From Halobacterium hubeiense (GTDB lineage Archaea > Halobacteriota > Halobacteria > Halobacteriales > Halobacteriaceae), in NCBI RefSeq assembly GCF_001488575.1, contig NZ_LN831302.1, positions 1,116,001 through 1,180,000 of the forward strand: DNA of 64,000 bases. The letters run 5' to 3'. A model generated the notes under the pieces. The model ran no database searches. It saw only the letters and a list, made by a program, of their open reading frames with translations, and was not told the origin of the DNA. Positions 43,391 to 52,356 of the stretch are shown in pieces; the stretch's first letter is position 1; each line of letters starts with the position of its first letter. Position numbers and translations under genes: made by a program.

Positions 43391-44515
43391 ATGGCTGACG
43401 ACGTCGAGGAGCCGGACGTCTCTGTCGCGATTCTCCATGACCGATTCCCCGGAATCGGTGGTGGGGAGAAGTTCGCTATCGAGGCGGCACGCGTACTTGA
43501 CGCCCCGATATACACGATGTACGTCTATCCGGAAACGGACATCCCGGATGATATTGAAGTTATCCCGATACGCCAGGACAAGTACACTGGGTTCCTCTCC
43601 CGGCGGATTCTCGGATGGAAAAACGAGGGCTCGAATCCACTCGAAACGTTGAGCGTCGCGATGGACATGACGGACGCACACTCAGACCTCGTCGATTATG
43701 ACGTGATTCTTTCGAGTGCGCCGCTCAGCAAGAACTACGTCCCAACGACGGACCAGCGCGTCGTGCACTATCCACACAGTCCACCTCGCTGGCTGTACGA
43801 CCTCTTTCGGGACCGGATGGAGTCGTTCGATTATCCTGGGATTCGGTTCGTGTTGAAGGCGTACGCGAAGTGGTGGCGTGCTCTCGACAAGGAGGCCAAC
43901 GACTACGTCGACACGTTCGTCGCTAACAGCGAGCTGATTCGGGACCGAATTCGTCGATTCTACGACGAGGATGCGGAGGTCGTGTATCCCCCGATTACGG
44001 GCGATTGGCGGAACGAAGGCGACAACGGATACTTCATCACGTGGTCGCGGCTCGCACCCGAGAAGCGTATCGACTTGATCGTCGAGGCGTTTACCGAGTT
44101 AGACGAACGGCTTATTGTGGCCGGCGACGGAGAGCAACGCGAGAAGCTAGAAGAGATGGCGCGAGGTCACGACAACATCGAGATTCGAGGATACGTCGAC
44201 GACATCGAGTCCCTCGTAGCGAGCGCGACGGCGGTCATCTACGCCCCGAAGCAGGAGGACTTCGGGATGGTTGGTGCGGAGGCGATGATGGCCGGGAAAC
44301 CGTTGCTCGGGGTTGATGAGGGGTTCACGGCCTATCAGGTTGAAGAAAACGTGACAGGTTTGCTGTTTGAGCCCACTGTGGGATCGATTCGTGAGACTGT
44401 TCGGTCGTTCGAAGCTACAGAATACGATGCAGGTAAGATTCAGGACGAAGGTAATCGATACCAGTACAGTGAGTTTGAGGCGGGGATTCGTCACGCTGTC
44501 CGCTGTGGGGACTGA
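43391..44515 (+). CDS. GT4-type glycosyltransferase
   Basis: 374 residues, soluble. N-terminal acceptor domain (AILHDRFPGIGGGEKFAIEAA), C-terminal donor domain with the typical FITWSRLAPEKRIDLIVEAF and the nucleotide site KQEDFGMVGAEAMMAGKPLL, where the glutamates fit the EX7E pattern. Retaining GT4 enzymes extend glycans on a lipid carrier. It starts 37 bases after the previous GT on the same strand, likely in one message. Faces the flippase gene tail to tail. Confidence 0.9.
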   Translation: MADDVEEPDVSVAILHDRFPGIGGGEKFAIEAARVLDAPIYTMYVYPETDIPDDIEVIPIRQDKYTGFLSRRILGWKNEGSNPLETLSVAMDMTDAHSDLVDYDVILSSAPLSKNYVPTTDQRVVHYPHSPPRWLYDLFRDRMESFDYPGIRFVLKAYAKWWRALDKEANDYVDTFVANSELIRDRIRRFYDEDAEVVYPPITGDWRNEGDNGYFITWSRLAPEKRIDLIVEAFTELDERLIVAGDGEQREKLEEMARGHDNIEIRGYVDDIESLVASATAVIYAPKQEDFGMVGAEAMMAGKPLLGVDEGFTAYQVEENVTGLLFEPTVGSIRETVRSFEATEYDAGKIQDEGNRYQYSEFEAGIRHAVRCGD

Positions 44516-44528
44516 CCTCTGTCCCCGG

Positions 44529-45974
44529 TCAATTATTGGCGCTCTCTACGATTGGCTGTAAGATCGAGCGAACCGTATGCCGGAACTGAGAGCTGATAGC
44601 CGTCAAGGAGATGAAGTAGGTGACGACACCTAGACTCACAACCACGAGGAGTGCAACGACGCTTCGTGAGGCAACGACGTGTTCCGCACCCGTCACAACA
44701 GCGAACATGGTCAATGCAGCGATGACTTGATGTAGGAGCGGCCTTGGATAAAGCTCCACGCCTTGGGTCGAGTCCCGAACGACGGACGCACTCATCGCGA
44801 AACGGAGAGATTCGGCGGCGATCGTTGCGATGACCGCCCCGAGCGTTCCAATTTCTACCACCAAGAGGAATCCGAGGAGCAGGTTCAGACTCAGTGTCAC
44901 TGCATCGATTCGAAACACCTTGTCTGGGCGGTCCATACCGAATAGAGTCTGCCGATAGATCGAGCTCTGTGACCGGACAACTTGATACAGGGCTAACCCA
45001 ACGAGCAAGGTTGCCGCCGACCGGAAAGCCGGTTCGTATACGGTGATGATGAGCCATTCAGGGATTGCCAGCGCGCCGAAAAAGATCGGAAGGGATAGTA
45101 AACTCCCGAACGAGAGTGTGTTCGTTAGCTCTCTGCTGAAGGACTCGGAACGACTGTGTAGATTACTTATCTCGCTCATGAGTCCGGAGCTTGCGACTTG
45201 TGAGAGGAATATCGCTGGAACCGTTAGTTTCAGTGCCGCCTGATAGTAGCCGACTGCGTTCTGCGTGACGAGGAACCCGATTAGAATCATGTCGTACTCG
45301 CTGTAGACCTTCCCGATAAACGATGTAGGGACCATGTACTTTGTGTACTCCCAGAGTGACTGAATCGTCTCCCTTGATGGGATCGACGGCTTGACGCGGA
45401 GCGCGTGCTGCGTCAGCGGCAAGCACAGTAGTGTCGCTCCGACAGTACCGTAGATGACGCCTGATGCTCCGAACCCAAGCAGAATTAGGGAGAGCTGTAA
45501 GCCGAGTGTAAGAACTGATCGAACCGTATCAATCCATATTTGTCGGCTAAGAAGCCCACGAGCCGCCAGTAATGTCTGGTATGGAGAAAACAGCACCAGC
45601 GCAGACATCAGTCCAATCAGGAGCCACGCTGCGTTTTCGAGGCCAGTGTAGGTGACGAGGTGACGTTCGACCGCGAGCGCCGCAATCGCAGTCGTCGCGA
45701 TGACGGCGATATTGAACAGTCCGACAGCGCCCACAATTTCCCGGTTGTCGATGTCTGCTTCCGCGAACCGGCGTTTGGCCGCCCCCTCATATCCAGTTAT
45801 TTGTTTCAACACCCCTACTACCGAGATAAGGAGGTAGACCCCGCCGAAGTCAGTCGGGCCGAGTACCCGCGCGAAGACAATAATTCCGACGAACCCCAGT
45901 ATCGCCTGAATAAACTTGGCGGTGGCAGCCTTAGTGACCTCGAACCCAAAATTCTCGTATAATTTCTCTGCCAT
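44529..45974 (-). CDS. Oligosaccharide flippase (Wzx/AglR-like)
   Basis: 481 residues with 12-14 membrane helices. The N-terminal EVTKAATAKFIQAILGFVGIIVFARVLG fits the polysaccharide-transporter (MOP) family, with PYQTLLAARGLLSRQIWID and EYDMILIGFLVTQNAVGYYQ later. It would move the lipid-linked glycan across the membrane. AglR in Haloferax has this proposed role. Position within the glycan locus supports it. No frameshift is visible. Confidence 0.85.
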   Translation of the reverse strand: MAEKLYENFGFEVTKAATAKFIQAILGFVGIIVFARVLGPTDFGGVYLLISVVGVLKQITGYEGAAKRRFAEADIDNREIVGAVGLFNIAVIATTAIAALAVERHLVTYTGLENAAWLLIGLMSALVLFSPYQTLLAARGLLSRQIWIDTVRSVLTLGLQLSLILLGFGASGVIYGTVGATLLCLPLTQHALRVKPSIPSRETIQSLWEYTKYMVPTSFIGKVYSEYDMILIGFLVTQNAVGYYQAALKLTVPAIFLSQVASSGLMSEISNLHSRSESFSRELTNTLSFGSLLSLPIFFGALAIPEWLIITVYEPAFRSAATLLVGLALYQVVRSQSSIYRQTLFGMDRPDKVFRIDAVTLSLNLLLGFLLVVEIGTLGAVIATIAAESLRFAMSASVVRDSTQGVELYPRPLLHQVIAALTMFAVVTGAEHVVASRSVVALLVVVSLGVVTYFISLTAISSQFRHTVRSILQPIVESANN

Positions 45975-46001
45975 CGTTAGGTAATGTGGGCGTTCACCGC
46001 C

Positions 46002-46901
46002 TCATGCCCGATATCCCAACGCTTCGAGGTTTTCATCGACTGAGGATCCCTCCGGATGGTCTGTCGCTGTGACACCCGCGTCGACAATCGATTTCCGTTC
46101 GTTGCCTTCAATTACAGCCCATGGGACATCCACCAGCGATGGTATACGGACCCCCCCGGGGTGCCCATACACGCGCATCGGGAGGACTGGTGCTCGCTCA
46201 CCGAGGGCATTTCCATGGTCACTGGTAACAACCGTCCGCCCTGGGATGTGTTTGAGGAGTGTTTCCAGTTCTTCGAGTACGAGACGCAGATTGTCCGCGT
46301 ACAGTGACCATATTTCCTCGCGTGTAGCCTCACCTCGTGCGAGCGCCTTCCATGGGTTCCGTTTGGTCGCCGCGTCGAAGGGGCTGTCCGCTCCGAGAAA
46401 TGGCCGGTGTGGTTGCAGGTAGTGAACGAGTAGTCGTTTGTCAGGATGTCGTTCCGCCGCGTCGAGGGCTCGCGACGTCATCTCTTCGGGGGTCACAACG
46501 TTGTCGACTTCATCCCAGACTTCCACCATCTCGTGGAACGTGTCGTCCACCACCTGTGAAACCCACCCGTTCGACGAGAGATACACCGTGTCGCCTAGTT
46601 CGCGGCCGGCGAAGTTTTCGCGTGCCCACTCCGGAGTTTTACTTCCCAGACTCGTGACACGGTTGTATTCGTCGAACCGATTCAAGTCCGCAACCTCCTC
46701 GAATAGGTCGGCGCGGCACCCATCAAGGACGATTAGGTTGTCCCAGTCCTCCTCCATCAGCCGAATTGACCCCCGCTTTGTCGGATACAGATTCGTGTGA
46801 AACGGGCCTAGGACGTGGTTCGCGAGGCGGTGTCGCCACCAGAAGCTGTCGTCATAGTTCTCCCGGATCTCGTCGTATGCGTACGAAAGTTTCTCGATCA
46901 T
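46002..46901 (-). CDS. Alkaline-phosphatase-superfamily protein, sulfatase-like
   Basis: 299 residues from ATG 46901 (a GTG precedes it). Superfamily marks are LIVLDGCRADLFEE with the metal Asp D60, and VVTSDHGNALGE near the C-terminus. The usual nucleophile segment ending in LTG is not recognisable, so activity may differ from true sulfatases. The N-terminus has a helical region without a signal. Its start overlaps the stop of the next sulfatase-like gene, so the pair is co-translated. It probably edits or transfers a charged group on the glycan. Confidence 0.8.
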   Translation of the reverse strand: MIEKLSYAYDEIRENYDDSFWWRHRLANHVLGPFHTNLYPTKRGSIRLMEEDWDNLIVLDGCRADLFEEVADLNRFDEYNRVTSLGSKTPEWARENFAGRELGDTVYLSSNGWVSQVVDDTFHEMVEVWDEVDNVVTPEEMTSRALDAAERHPDKRLLVHYLQPHRPFLGADSPFDAATKRNPWKALARGEATREEIWSLYADNLRLVLEELETLLKHIPGRTVVTSDHGNALGERAPVLPMRVYGHPGGVRIPSLVDVPWAVIEGNERKSIVDAGVTATDHPEGSSVDENLEALGYRA

Positions 46902-48031
46902 CACTTGTATCCAAGGTCCTGCAAGTCCTCTTTGAGGGCGTCAGTTCGGTACACTGTATCGGGGTCGAAACGATTCCATCGTCTAGTGAGTTCTCCCCGG
47001 GCCGAAACGTTGTTAGCGTCGATGCAGTCTCCGTTGAGCGTACGGAAATCTGTGCCATTATAGAGATACTCCTCGTCCATGACAGCCTTCTCTTCACCGT
47101 ATGTCGCGTAGGCGTGCGTCCGGTTGAACTCCCCCTTCCCGAACGGTTCGCCCAGCATTATGGACCCGATGTCGATGTGCGAGACGACCGTCCCGCTGTC
47201 CCAGTTCACGTTCCGCGTTCCGAACGGGACCCTGAGTAATTCTGGTGCCATCACCCCCGGATGACCCCACGACGGCTCATAGTCCTCGCCCAGCAACTCA
47301 CCGTGGTCAGCGGTGAAAACGACCTCCGTGTCCGACGACAGGCTGTCCCACAGGTCCGAGAGTGTGGCGTCGAGTTCTCGAATCTCTTGTTCGTACGCCC
47401 TCCCGACGAGTGTCTCATCCTCTTTTGACCCATTTCCGTTTAGCACCCGTCGGCTAGCGTTCTGAGCTTCGACCCGCCCCATCTCCCCGTCATCAGGCTC
47501 ATAAGGATGATGTGGTTCCATGAGGTGAATCCATCCCAGCCACTCGTCACGTCCCTCAATTTGTGTCAGCAGCGTTTCGATGACGTCCTCGGCGGGGCGG
47601 AATGTCCGCCCGACATCTTTGAACTGGTTTCGAACGCTCTGGAGCGCGTTCCAGCCGGTCGAGAGCAGTCGATGGTGGATCGTCCCCGGCGTGACAGCCT
47701 TCTCGACTCGCTGCTTGAGGCCCATGTCGCCCGGGTTCGGGGCTTCGAAGTAGTCGAAGGCGTGACCATATCCGTACCGCTCCGAGAGCAGGTGGTTCGT
47801 GGAGATGCCGACAGTGTAGCCATCGAACTCGGCGGCGAATTCGGCCATCTCGTCAATACCGCCCGGAGTGGGGTACTGTCCTGTGAGAATCCCGGGGAAG
47901 CTTCCCGGAGTCGCGGTGCTGACCGCGAACGCCGTCTCGTGAGAAGCATCGAGATAATCCTGTGTCGCTGGCATCAGGTGGTACTTATCGTACCGGAGGG
48001 AGTCCACCGTTACCAGCAGCTTCCCAGACAT
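46901..48031 (-). CDS. Sulfatase-like alkaline-phosphatase-superfamily enzyme
   Basis: 376 residues. Starts KLLVTVDSLRYDKY, with metal Asp D10. The nucleophile region reads STATPGSFPGILTG, putting Thr41 where sulfatases have cysteine, and VFTADHGELLGEDY carries the second metal site. There is no signal peptide. Thr at this position is known in phosphoglycerol-transferase-type members, so it may be a transferase rather than a sulfatase. Coupled to the gene at 46002 by overlapping stop and start. Confidence 0.85.
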   Translation of the reverse strand: MSGKLLVTVDSLRYDKYHLMPATQDYLDASHETAFAVSTATPGSFPGILTGQYPTPGGIDEMAEFAAEFDGYTVGISTNHLLSERYGYGHAFDYFEAPNPGDMGLKQRVEKAVTPGTIHHRLLSTGWNALQSVRNQFKDVGRTFRPAEDVIETLLTQIEGRDEWLGWIHLMEPHHPYEPDDGEMGRVEAQNASRRVLNGNGSKEDETLVGRAYEQEIRELDATLSDLWDSLSSDTEVVFTADHGELLGEDYEPSWGHPGVMAPELLRVPFGTRNVNWDSGTVVSHIDIGSIMLGEPFGKGEFNRTHAYATYGEEKAVMDEEYLYNGTDFRTLNGDCIDANNVSARGELTRRWNRFDPDTVYRTDALKEDLQDLGYK

Positions 48032-48230
48032 GGCGACAACTTCCTCTTCGAGGATTATAAGTGCGGCTTTTCAGGTGGGAACCGGGCCAGTGATCCGATG
48101 ACATAATAATCGCAGATTCACATTCCATTCGTCCAGTGGAGCGAAACTAGTTATATTGAGGGACACCTCCTCAAAGGTACCATCTAAACATTAAAGGGGA
48201 TGCCTCGCCTATTATTTTCTAATTTCAGTG

Positions 48231-48872
48231 ATGTTTAGGAATCTTTTCCAGCCAGTATACGACCAATTTCGGACAGTGTTACCGCGGAAGCAGAGCACCT
48301 GTAATGGCGTCAAGACTCGACGCGCCTACTTATTCGACCGGACAACGAAGTGGCCGGACTACGAGGAGGAACTTCTCGCGACGCTGCGAACGCACGTTAC
48401 CCCAGATGACTCCGTTGTTATCGTCGGTGGAGGCTGGGGCGTTTCAGCAGTTACCGCCGCAGAACGAGGCGCCACGGTGACGGTTTATGAACCGAGCAAT
48501 GAGCAGGTAGAGCGGGTCAAGGAAACAGCGGACCTCAACGACGTGGTTGAGTCGGTCACGGTTCAGCACGCAAAAGTCGGTGAAACCGGCGAGGTGTGGG
48601 GAAAAAGCTCGGCGTCCGTCGTATCACCAAGCGACCTACCGGAATGTGACCTTCTCGAACTCGACTGTGAGGGGGCGGAGTTGGAAATACTCCGTGCGAT
48701 AACGGTTACGCCGGATGTCATCGCCGTCGAGTGTCATCCAAGCCACGGTGTGTCTGAGGACGATGTACGAGCCGTGATGACTGACCTCGGCTACGAAATC
48801 ACGAATAGGGCTCACGAGAGCCAGTCGGACAGCGTTGTCATACTCACTGGGGAGTTGCATTCGGGCTCCTAG
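48231..48872 (+). CDS. FkbM-family methyltransferase
   Basis: 213 residues. The SAM-binding strand is SVVIVGGGWGVSAVTAAERG, followed by VTVYEPSNEQVERVK and an FkbM-type core (CDLLELDCEGAELEILRAI). It would add methyl groups to sugar hydroxyls, which fits a glycan locus. The start at 48231 or the GTG one codon before it are both possible. Upstream sequence is AT-rich (ATTATTTTCTAATTTCAG). Divergent from the two sulfatase-like genes. Confidence 0.83.
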   Translation: MFRNLFQPVYDQFRTVLPRKQSTCNGVKTRRAYLFDRTTKWPDYEEELLATLRTHVTPDDSVVIVGGGWGVSAVTAAERGATVTVYEPSNEQVERVKETADLNDVVESVTVQHAKVGETGEVWGKSSASVVSPSDLPECDLLELDCEGAELEILRAITVTPDVIAVECHPSHGVSEDDVRAVMTDLGYEITNRAHESQSDSVVILTGELHSGS

Positions 48873-49732
48873 ATGGGATCCCAAGTCTCGTCAATCGACC
48901 ATCGCAGTCTCAGATATGTTCTGTGTGAAAATTGTCTCTAAGAAGATAGAGGTATTTGTTACGATGACTTGAGACGATTAACGATACGAACTTCGCATTT
49001 CGTCACGGCTCCCCTTCAGAACACGCGACTCGAAGATACCTACTATTATTTTCGGTTTCAGATTGCTGAAGACGAGCTGGTCTCTATCCCAGTTCCGAAC
49101 GTCGCGTCGATCTGACGGCCCCGTCAAATCCCAATCCTACACCTGAATACGGCGTGGTGACGAGTATGAACCGAATCTCGTCTCGAAATTGGAAACTGGT
49201 TTGAGTGAAATTAACGATTTTATGAGATTGAGGATCGATTCGGATTTTTATCAAATACTCGGATCTGGTTGGCGCTCAGCCAGAGTATATCCGCTCATGC
49301 GAGGTGAACTAATGTCGCTACTATCTGTTACAGGAGAACCTTAGTCACGGGGGCAAGTCGTCCATTCCTGTGTAGATTCGTCGACCGGTGGTGATTAGCG
49401 AGTGTCAACAGATATACGGACCGTCACAAGTCACCCCACAGTCGTTAAAATCAATGCCAAGGGCGCAGAGAATGACGTTCTTTAGGGGTTGATAACGATA
49501 AGAGAATTCCCCGAAACTTTACGTCGAAATCCATCCGCAACTACTGGCTCAGTTCGGACGTACCGATGAAACTCTCCTACAGCTATTAGAGCGCCACGAA
49601 TATGGGTATTCAAATCCAGAAGCATCGCGAGTCGGGAGACCAGTGAGGTCACGCGATAGGCGAGCAACCGGCAGAGAGAACCTATCTTCTCCGCGCCGAA
49701 CGGAAAGACCGTATAAGACCGAACGAAATCGG
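48873..49732 (+). other. AT-rich 860-base stretch, gene-poor
   Basis: Low GC compared with neighbours, with no complete gene convincing to me. A 57-codon fragment is listed separately at 48942-49115. The small minus-strand frame at 49482-49667 lacks convincing composition. The base shift suggests a deletion scar or recent insertion in the glycan locus. Confidence 0.45.
48942..49115 (+). pseudogene. Possible gene fragment in AT-rich gap
   Basis: From a TAA at 48939 to a TGA at 49113 one frame runs 57 codons with natural-looking sequence (YYYFRFQIAEDELVSIPVPN) but no good start. It may be the C-terminus of a lost glycan gene. No family is recognised and it may be chance. Confidence 0.25.
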
Positions 49733-51157
49733 TCAGATATAGCCCAAGTCTTCGAGCCGTCCTTTCGTCGCGTCGTCAACGTCGACAGACTGTTCGGTCG
49801 CCTCGGCCTGCCGCTTGTAATCCGCCAACGGAACGTCGAACAACTCCGTGGCCCATTCAGGCACGTCCTCCAACGAGCCGACTTCCTCCTGCCATGACGA
49901 TTTCGAGCGGTTGATCCGGTACTCTGTTTGGTTGCCCCTCGAGTCCCACTCAACCTTCGTTTCGTCGCGGTACACGCAGCGAATCATCCGGTCCCAGAAC
50001 TCGTACTCCTCGTCGTCGGGGTCGGGACCGCCGACGCCCATACCGACCACCTCGGCGGGCACCCGGTCCCGAAACGTCGGGTCCGGATTGCCTTCGACCA
50101 TGCCGACAATGAGGTCACCAAGGTCGAGGTGGGAAAACAGGTCAGTGTAGGTATCCTGCATCCCGTCCGGCGCATTAACTATGTAGAGCGGAACGTGAAG
50201 GAGTCCCTCGGTGAGACTGCTCGTGTGGCCGATCCATCGATTGTCCGCCGGGTAGACCAGATTCTCGCCGTGGTCTGCGGTGATGAGGAAAATTGTCTCC
50301 TCGTCAGTCTGCTCCTGCACGTCGTCGATGAACTCCGACACCTTCCGGTCGAGGTAATCGATAGCAGTAGCGTACAGTTCGCGGTGGTACTCGATATCCT
50401 CCTCGTACGCCTTCCAGTTCCCGCCGTTGATGTCCTGATCATCGAAGTTGAACGAAGTCCAATCATTCGGGGCCGAGTGCATGCTCCGGTCGTATCCTCG
50501 GACGTGATGTACCGGCCCGTGAGCGTCCATAAAGTTCGTGAAGAGGAAGAACGGTTCGTCGCCTTTCACCGCTTTCGAGCGGGCGCTCCGTGCGACGACA
50601 CTTGCTCCGTCGTCGAGTAATTTCGGGACCGGAGCTCGTCGCAGGAGGTCGTTCAGTTTGAACAGCCCGCCGTTTGCGAGACTCTGAAGAGGATGCTCGT
50701 GCGCGGCGCTCTGGCGGAGGAACTCGACGTACCGCGCAAGTCCTGTTTCCTCGCGTTCCTGAATGAACTTCTCCATGTCCATTCCGTCAGGAAACCGCCG
50801 ATGGGGGGCAATATCGGAGTAATCGTCAAAAATTGCATCAAAGCCGAACGTGGAGCTAGCGTATACGTTTGCGCTCGCACCGTACGCGCTGTGGCTCGGG
50901 AGGTTACCGAGGAACGTATCGTCTCGGCTGATACCGGTGAAGACACGATTATGCGTGTGGACGCCGTGCTGGTGGGGGAGTAATCCCGTCATGAAACTCG
51001 GATGGCTCGGGACGCTCCACGAACTCGCTGCTCGGCACTGGTCGAAGGACACGTTCGCGCGAGATTGAATTCGTGTCGCGTGTTCGTCGAAGAAGTCCTT
51101 TCGTACCGAGTCGAGAACAATCAGGACGACGTTTGGTGTGGGTTGTGAATCAGTCAT
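49733..51157 (-). CDS. Sulfatase-like alkaline-phosphatase-superfamily enzyme
   Basis: 474 residues, no signal peptide. Metal Asp in VVLIVLDSVRKDFF, nucleophile segment SSWSVPSHPSFMTGL with Ser48, and LITADHGENLVYP near the middle. The motif is S-V-P-S-H, with His replacing the Arg of the C/S-x-P-x-R sulfatase signature, so formylglycine-type maturation is uncertain. It is longer than the other two AP-superfamily members of the locus. Its ATG overlaps the stop of the upstream GT4 gene by eight bases. Confidence 0.85.
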   Translation of the reverse strand: MTDSQPTPNVVLIVLDSVRKDFFDEHATRIQSRANVSFDQCRAASSWSVPSHPSFMTGLLPHQHGVHTHNRVFTGISRDDTFLGNLPSHSAYGASANVYASSTFGFDAIFDDYSDIAPHRRFPDGMDMEKFIQEREETGLARYVEFLRQSAAHEHPLQSLANGGLFKLNDLLRRAPVPKLLDDGASVVARSARSKAVKGDEPFFLFTNFMDAHGPVHHVRGYDRSMHSAPNDWTSFNFDDQDINGGNWKAYEEDIEYHRELYATAIDYLDRKVSEFIDDVQEQTDEETIFLITADHGENLVYPADNRWIGHTSSLTEGLLHVPLYIVNAPDGMQDTYTDLFSHLDLGDLIVGMVEGNPDPTFRDRVPAEVVGMGVGGPDPDDEEYEFWDRMIRCVYRDETKVEWDSRGNQTEYRINRSKSSWQEEVGSLEDVPEWATELFDVPLADYKRQAEATEQSVDVDDATKGRLEDLGYI

Positions 51158-52196
51158 GATGGAATGAAGTTATCGCGTCTCTGAACTCCGCTGCCTGAGT
51201 ATCTTCCGTTATGTTAATAACCTTCTTTCGCTGCCCTTTGCCGAGTTCCACTCGCTCCGCTCCGGGCCGTTCGAGCGTCTTTCGAAGCGTCTCAGTGAGG
51301 GATTCGGCTGTGAGTTCGGCGACGACGGAGTCGTTAACAAGTTCTCTTGCCCCGACGCCGGTCGTGACGACAGTTGGCGTCCCCGACAGCATGCCCTCCG
51401 CTGCCGCGACCGAAAATGCATCTCCGGAAGAGGGTTGCACGTACAGTGTCGCCCGGTCGAAGAAGTCGACGAACGTCTCGATATCGACGTATCCGGGTGT
51501 CTCTATCTCTGGCCGTGTGCTGTACGGCTCATCAGGGTGGTCAGGACCGAGAATCGTGAGCGAAATGTCGTCGCGCCACCGGTCCCGGAGAACCGAGACG
51601 GCATCACAAAGCATCGGGTAGTTATTCGCGGGCTTCGCAGTGCCGACGGTCAAGAGGTGGATACCCTCCGATGTCCGCGAGGAGGGCGTCAGTGCGCGGA
51701 GCTGTTCGTGTTTGGCGTCGACGATGGGCGGATACACTTTCTGCGACGGGACGCCGTCGATGTAGCGGCGAACCGACGCATCGACGTCGTCGCTAATCGG
51801 GATGACGCCGTCGAGCAGTCGACTCGCCACGGGCCCGAGTGCGCGCCACAAATAGCGGGTCGGACGGCCGTCGAGTTCATAGAACGTTTCGTCGGCCGCG
51901 AGGAACACGAGCGTCGCATCCGGGTTTATGAGACCATACGCGAGGAGAGTCTGAAGCGGTGCGGAGCCCTCCGCGATGACTACATCGTAGGACCGTGAGA
52001 GCGATAGTCCGGTCCTCAGTCGGTCGAATTCGGAGTGGGTGTTTCCCCGACACTCCCCTCGTTCGTCGCCTGTCTCGAAATGAACGAAGTCGGCGTCGAC
52101 CGCAGTTCCGAAGGTGACGTGTGCCGGGTGAGGGTCATCACCCTGATACAAGAGGCACACTTGCTGAGACGAGAGTAAATCGGACGACGGGGGCAT
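51150..52196 (-). CDS. GT4-type glycosyltransferase
   Basis: 348 residues, soluble. The donor-domain signs are LLTVGTAKPANNYPMLCDAV, then VQPSSGDAFSVAAAEGMLSGTPTVV, which contains the E-x7-E-like segment. The N-terminal domain is shorter than usual and begins with a Ser/Gln-rich stretch. It should extend or modify the lipid-linked glycan. It is the first gene of an operon with the sulfatase-like enzyme at 49733, joined by overlap. Confidence 0.82.
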   Translation of the reverse strand: MPPSSDLLSSQQVCLLYQGDDPHPAHVTFGTAVDADFVHFETGDERGECRGNTHSEFDRLRTGLSLSRSYDVVIAEGSAPLQTLLAYGLINPDATLVFLAADETFYELDGRPTRYLWRALGPVASRLLDGVIPISDDVDASVRRYIDGVPSQKVYPPIVDAKHEQLRALTPSSRTSEGIHLLTVGTAKPANNYPMLCDAVSVLRDRWRDDISLTILGPDHPDEPYSTRPEIETPGYVDIETFVDFFDRATLYVQPSSGDAFSVAAAEGMLSGTPTVVTTGVGARELVNDSVVAELTAESLTETLRKTLERPGAERVELGKGQRKKVINITEDTQAAEFRDAITSFHHD

Positions 52197-52356
52197 TAGT
52201 TGTAACTAGTTCGCGGGGCCATATTTCCCTGTTGGTCGTTGGAGACGTGAGGCATAAAACCGTTGCTGAACTGCCAATCGACACAGTGAGCCGCGATTGG
52301 AGGGGTACCGGGGTTCGTCAAACTAAAGTGGCGCCTCCGTATTCTCTGGTGTACTG

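Noticed and set aside
49482-49667. 61-codon minus-strand frame in the AT-rich gap
   Set aside because: Not followed by or preceded by convincing signals, and the sequence does not look like any protein I know.
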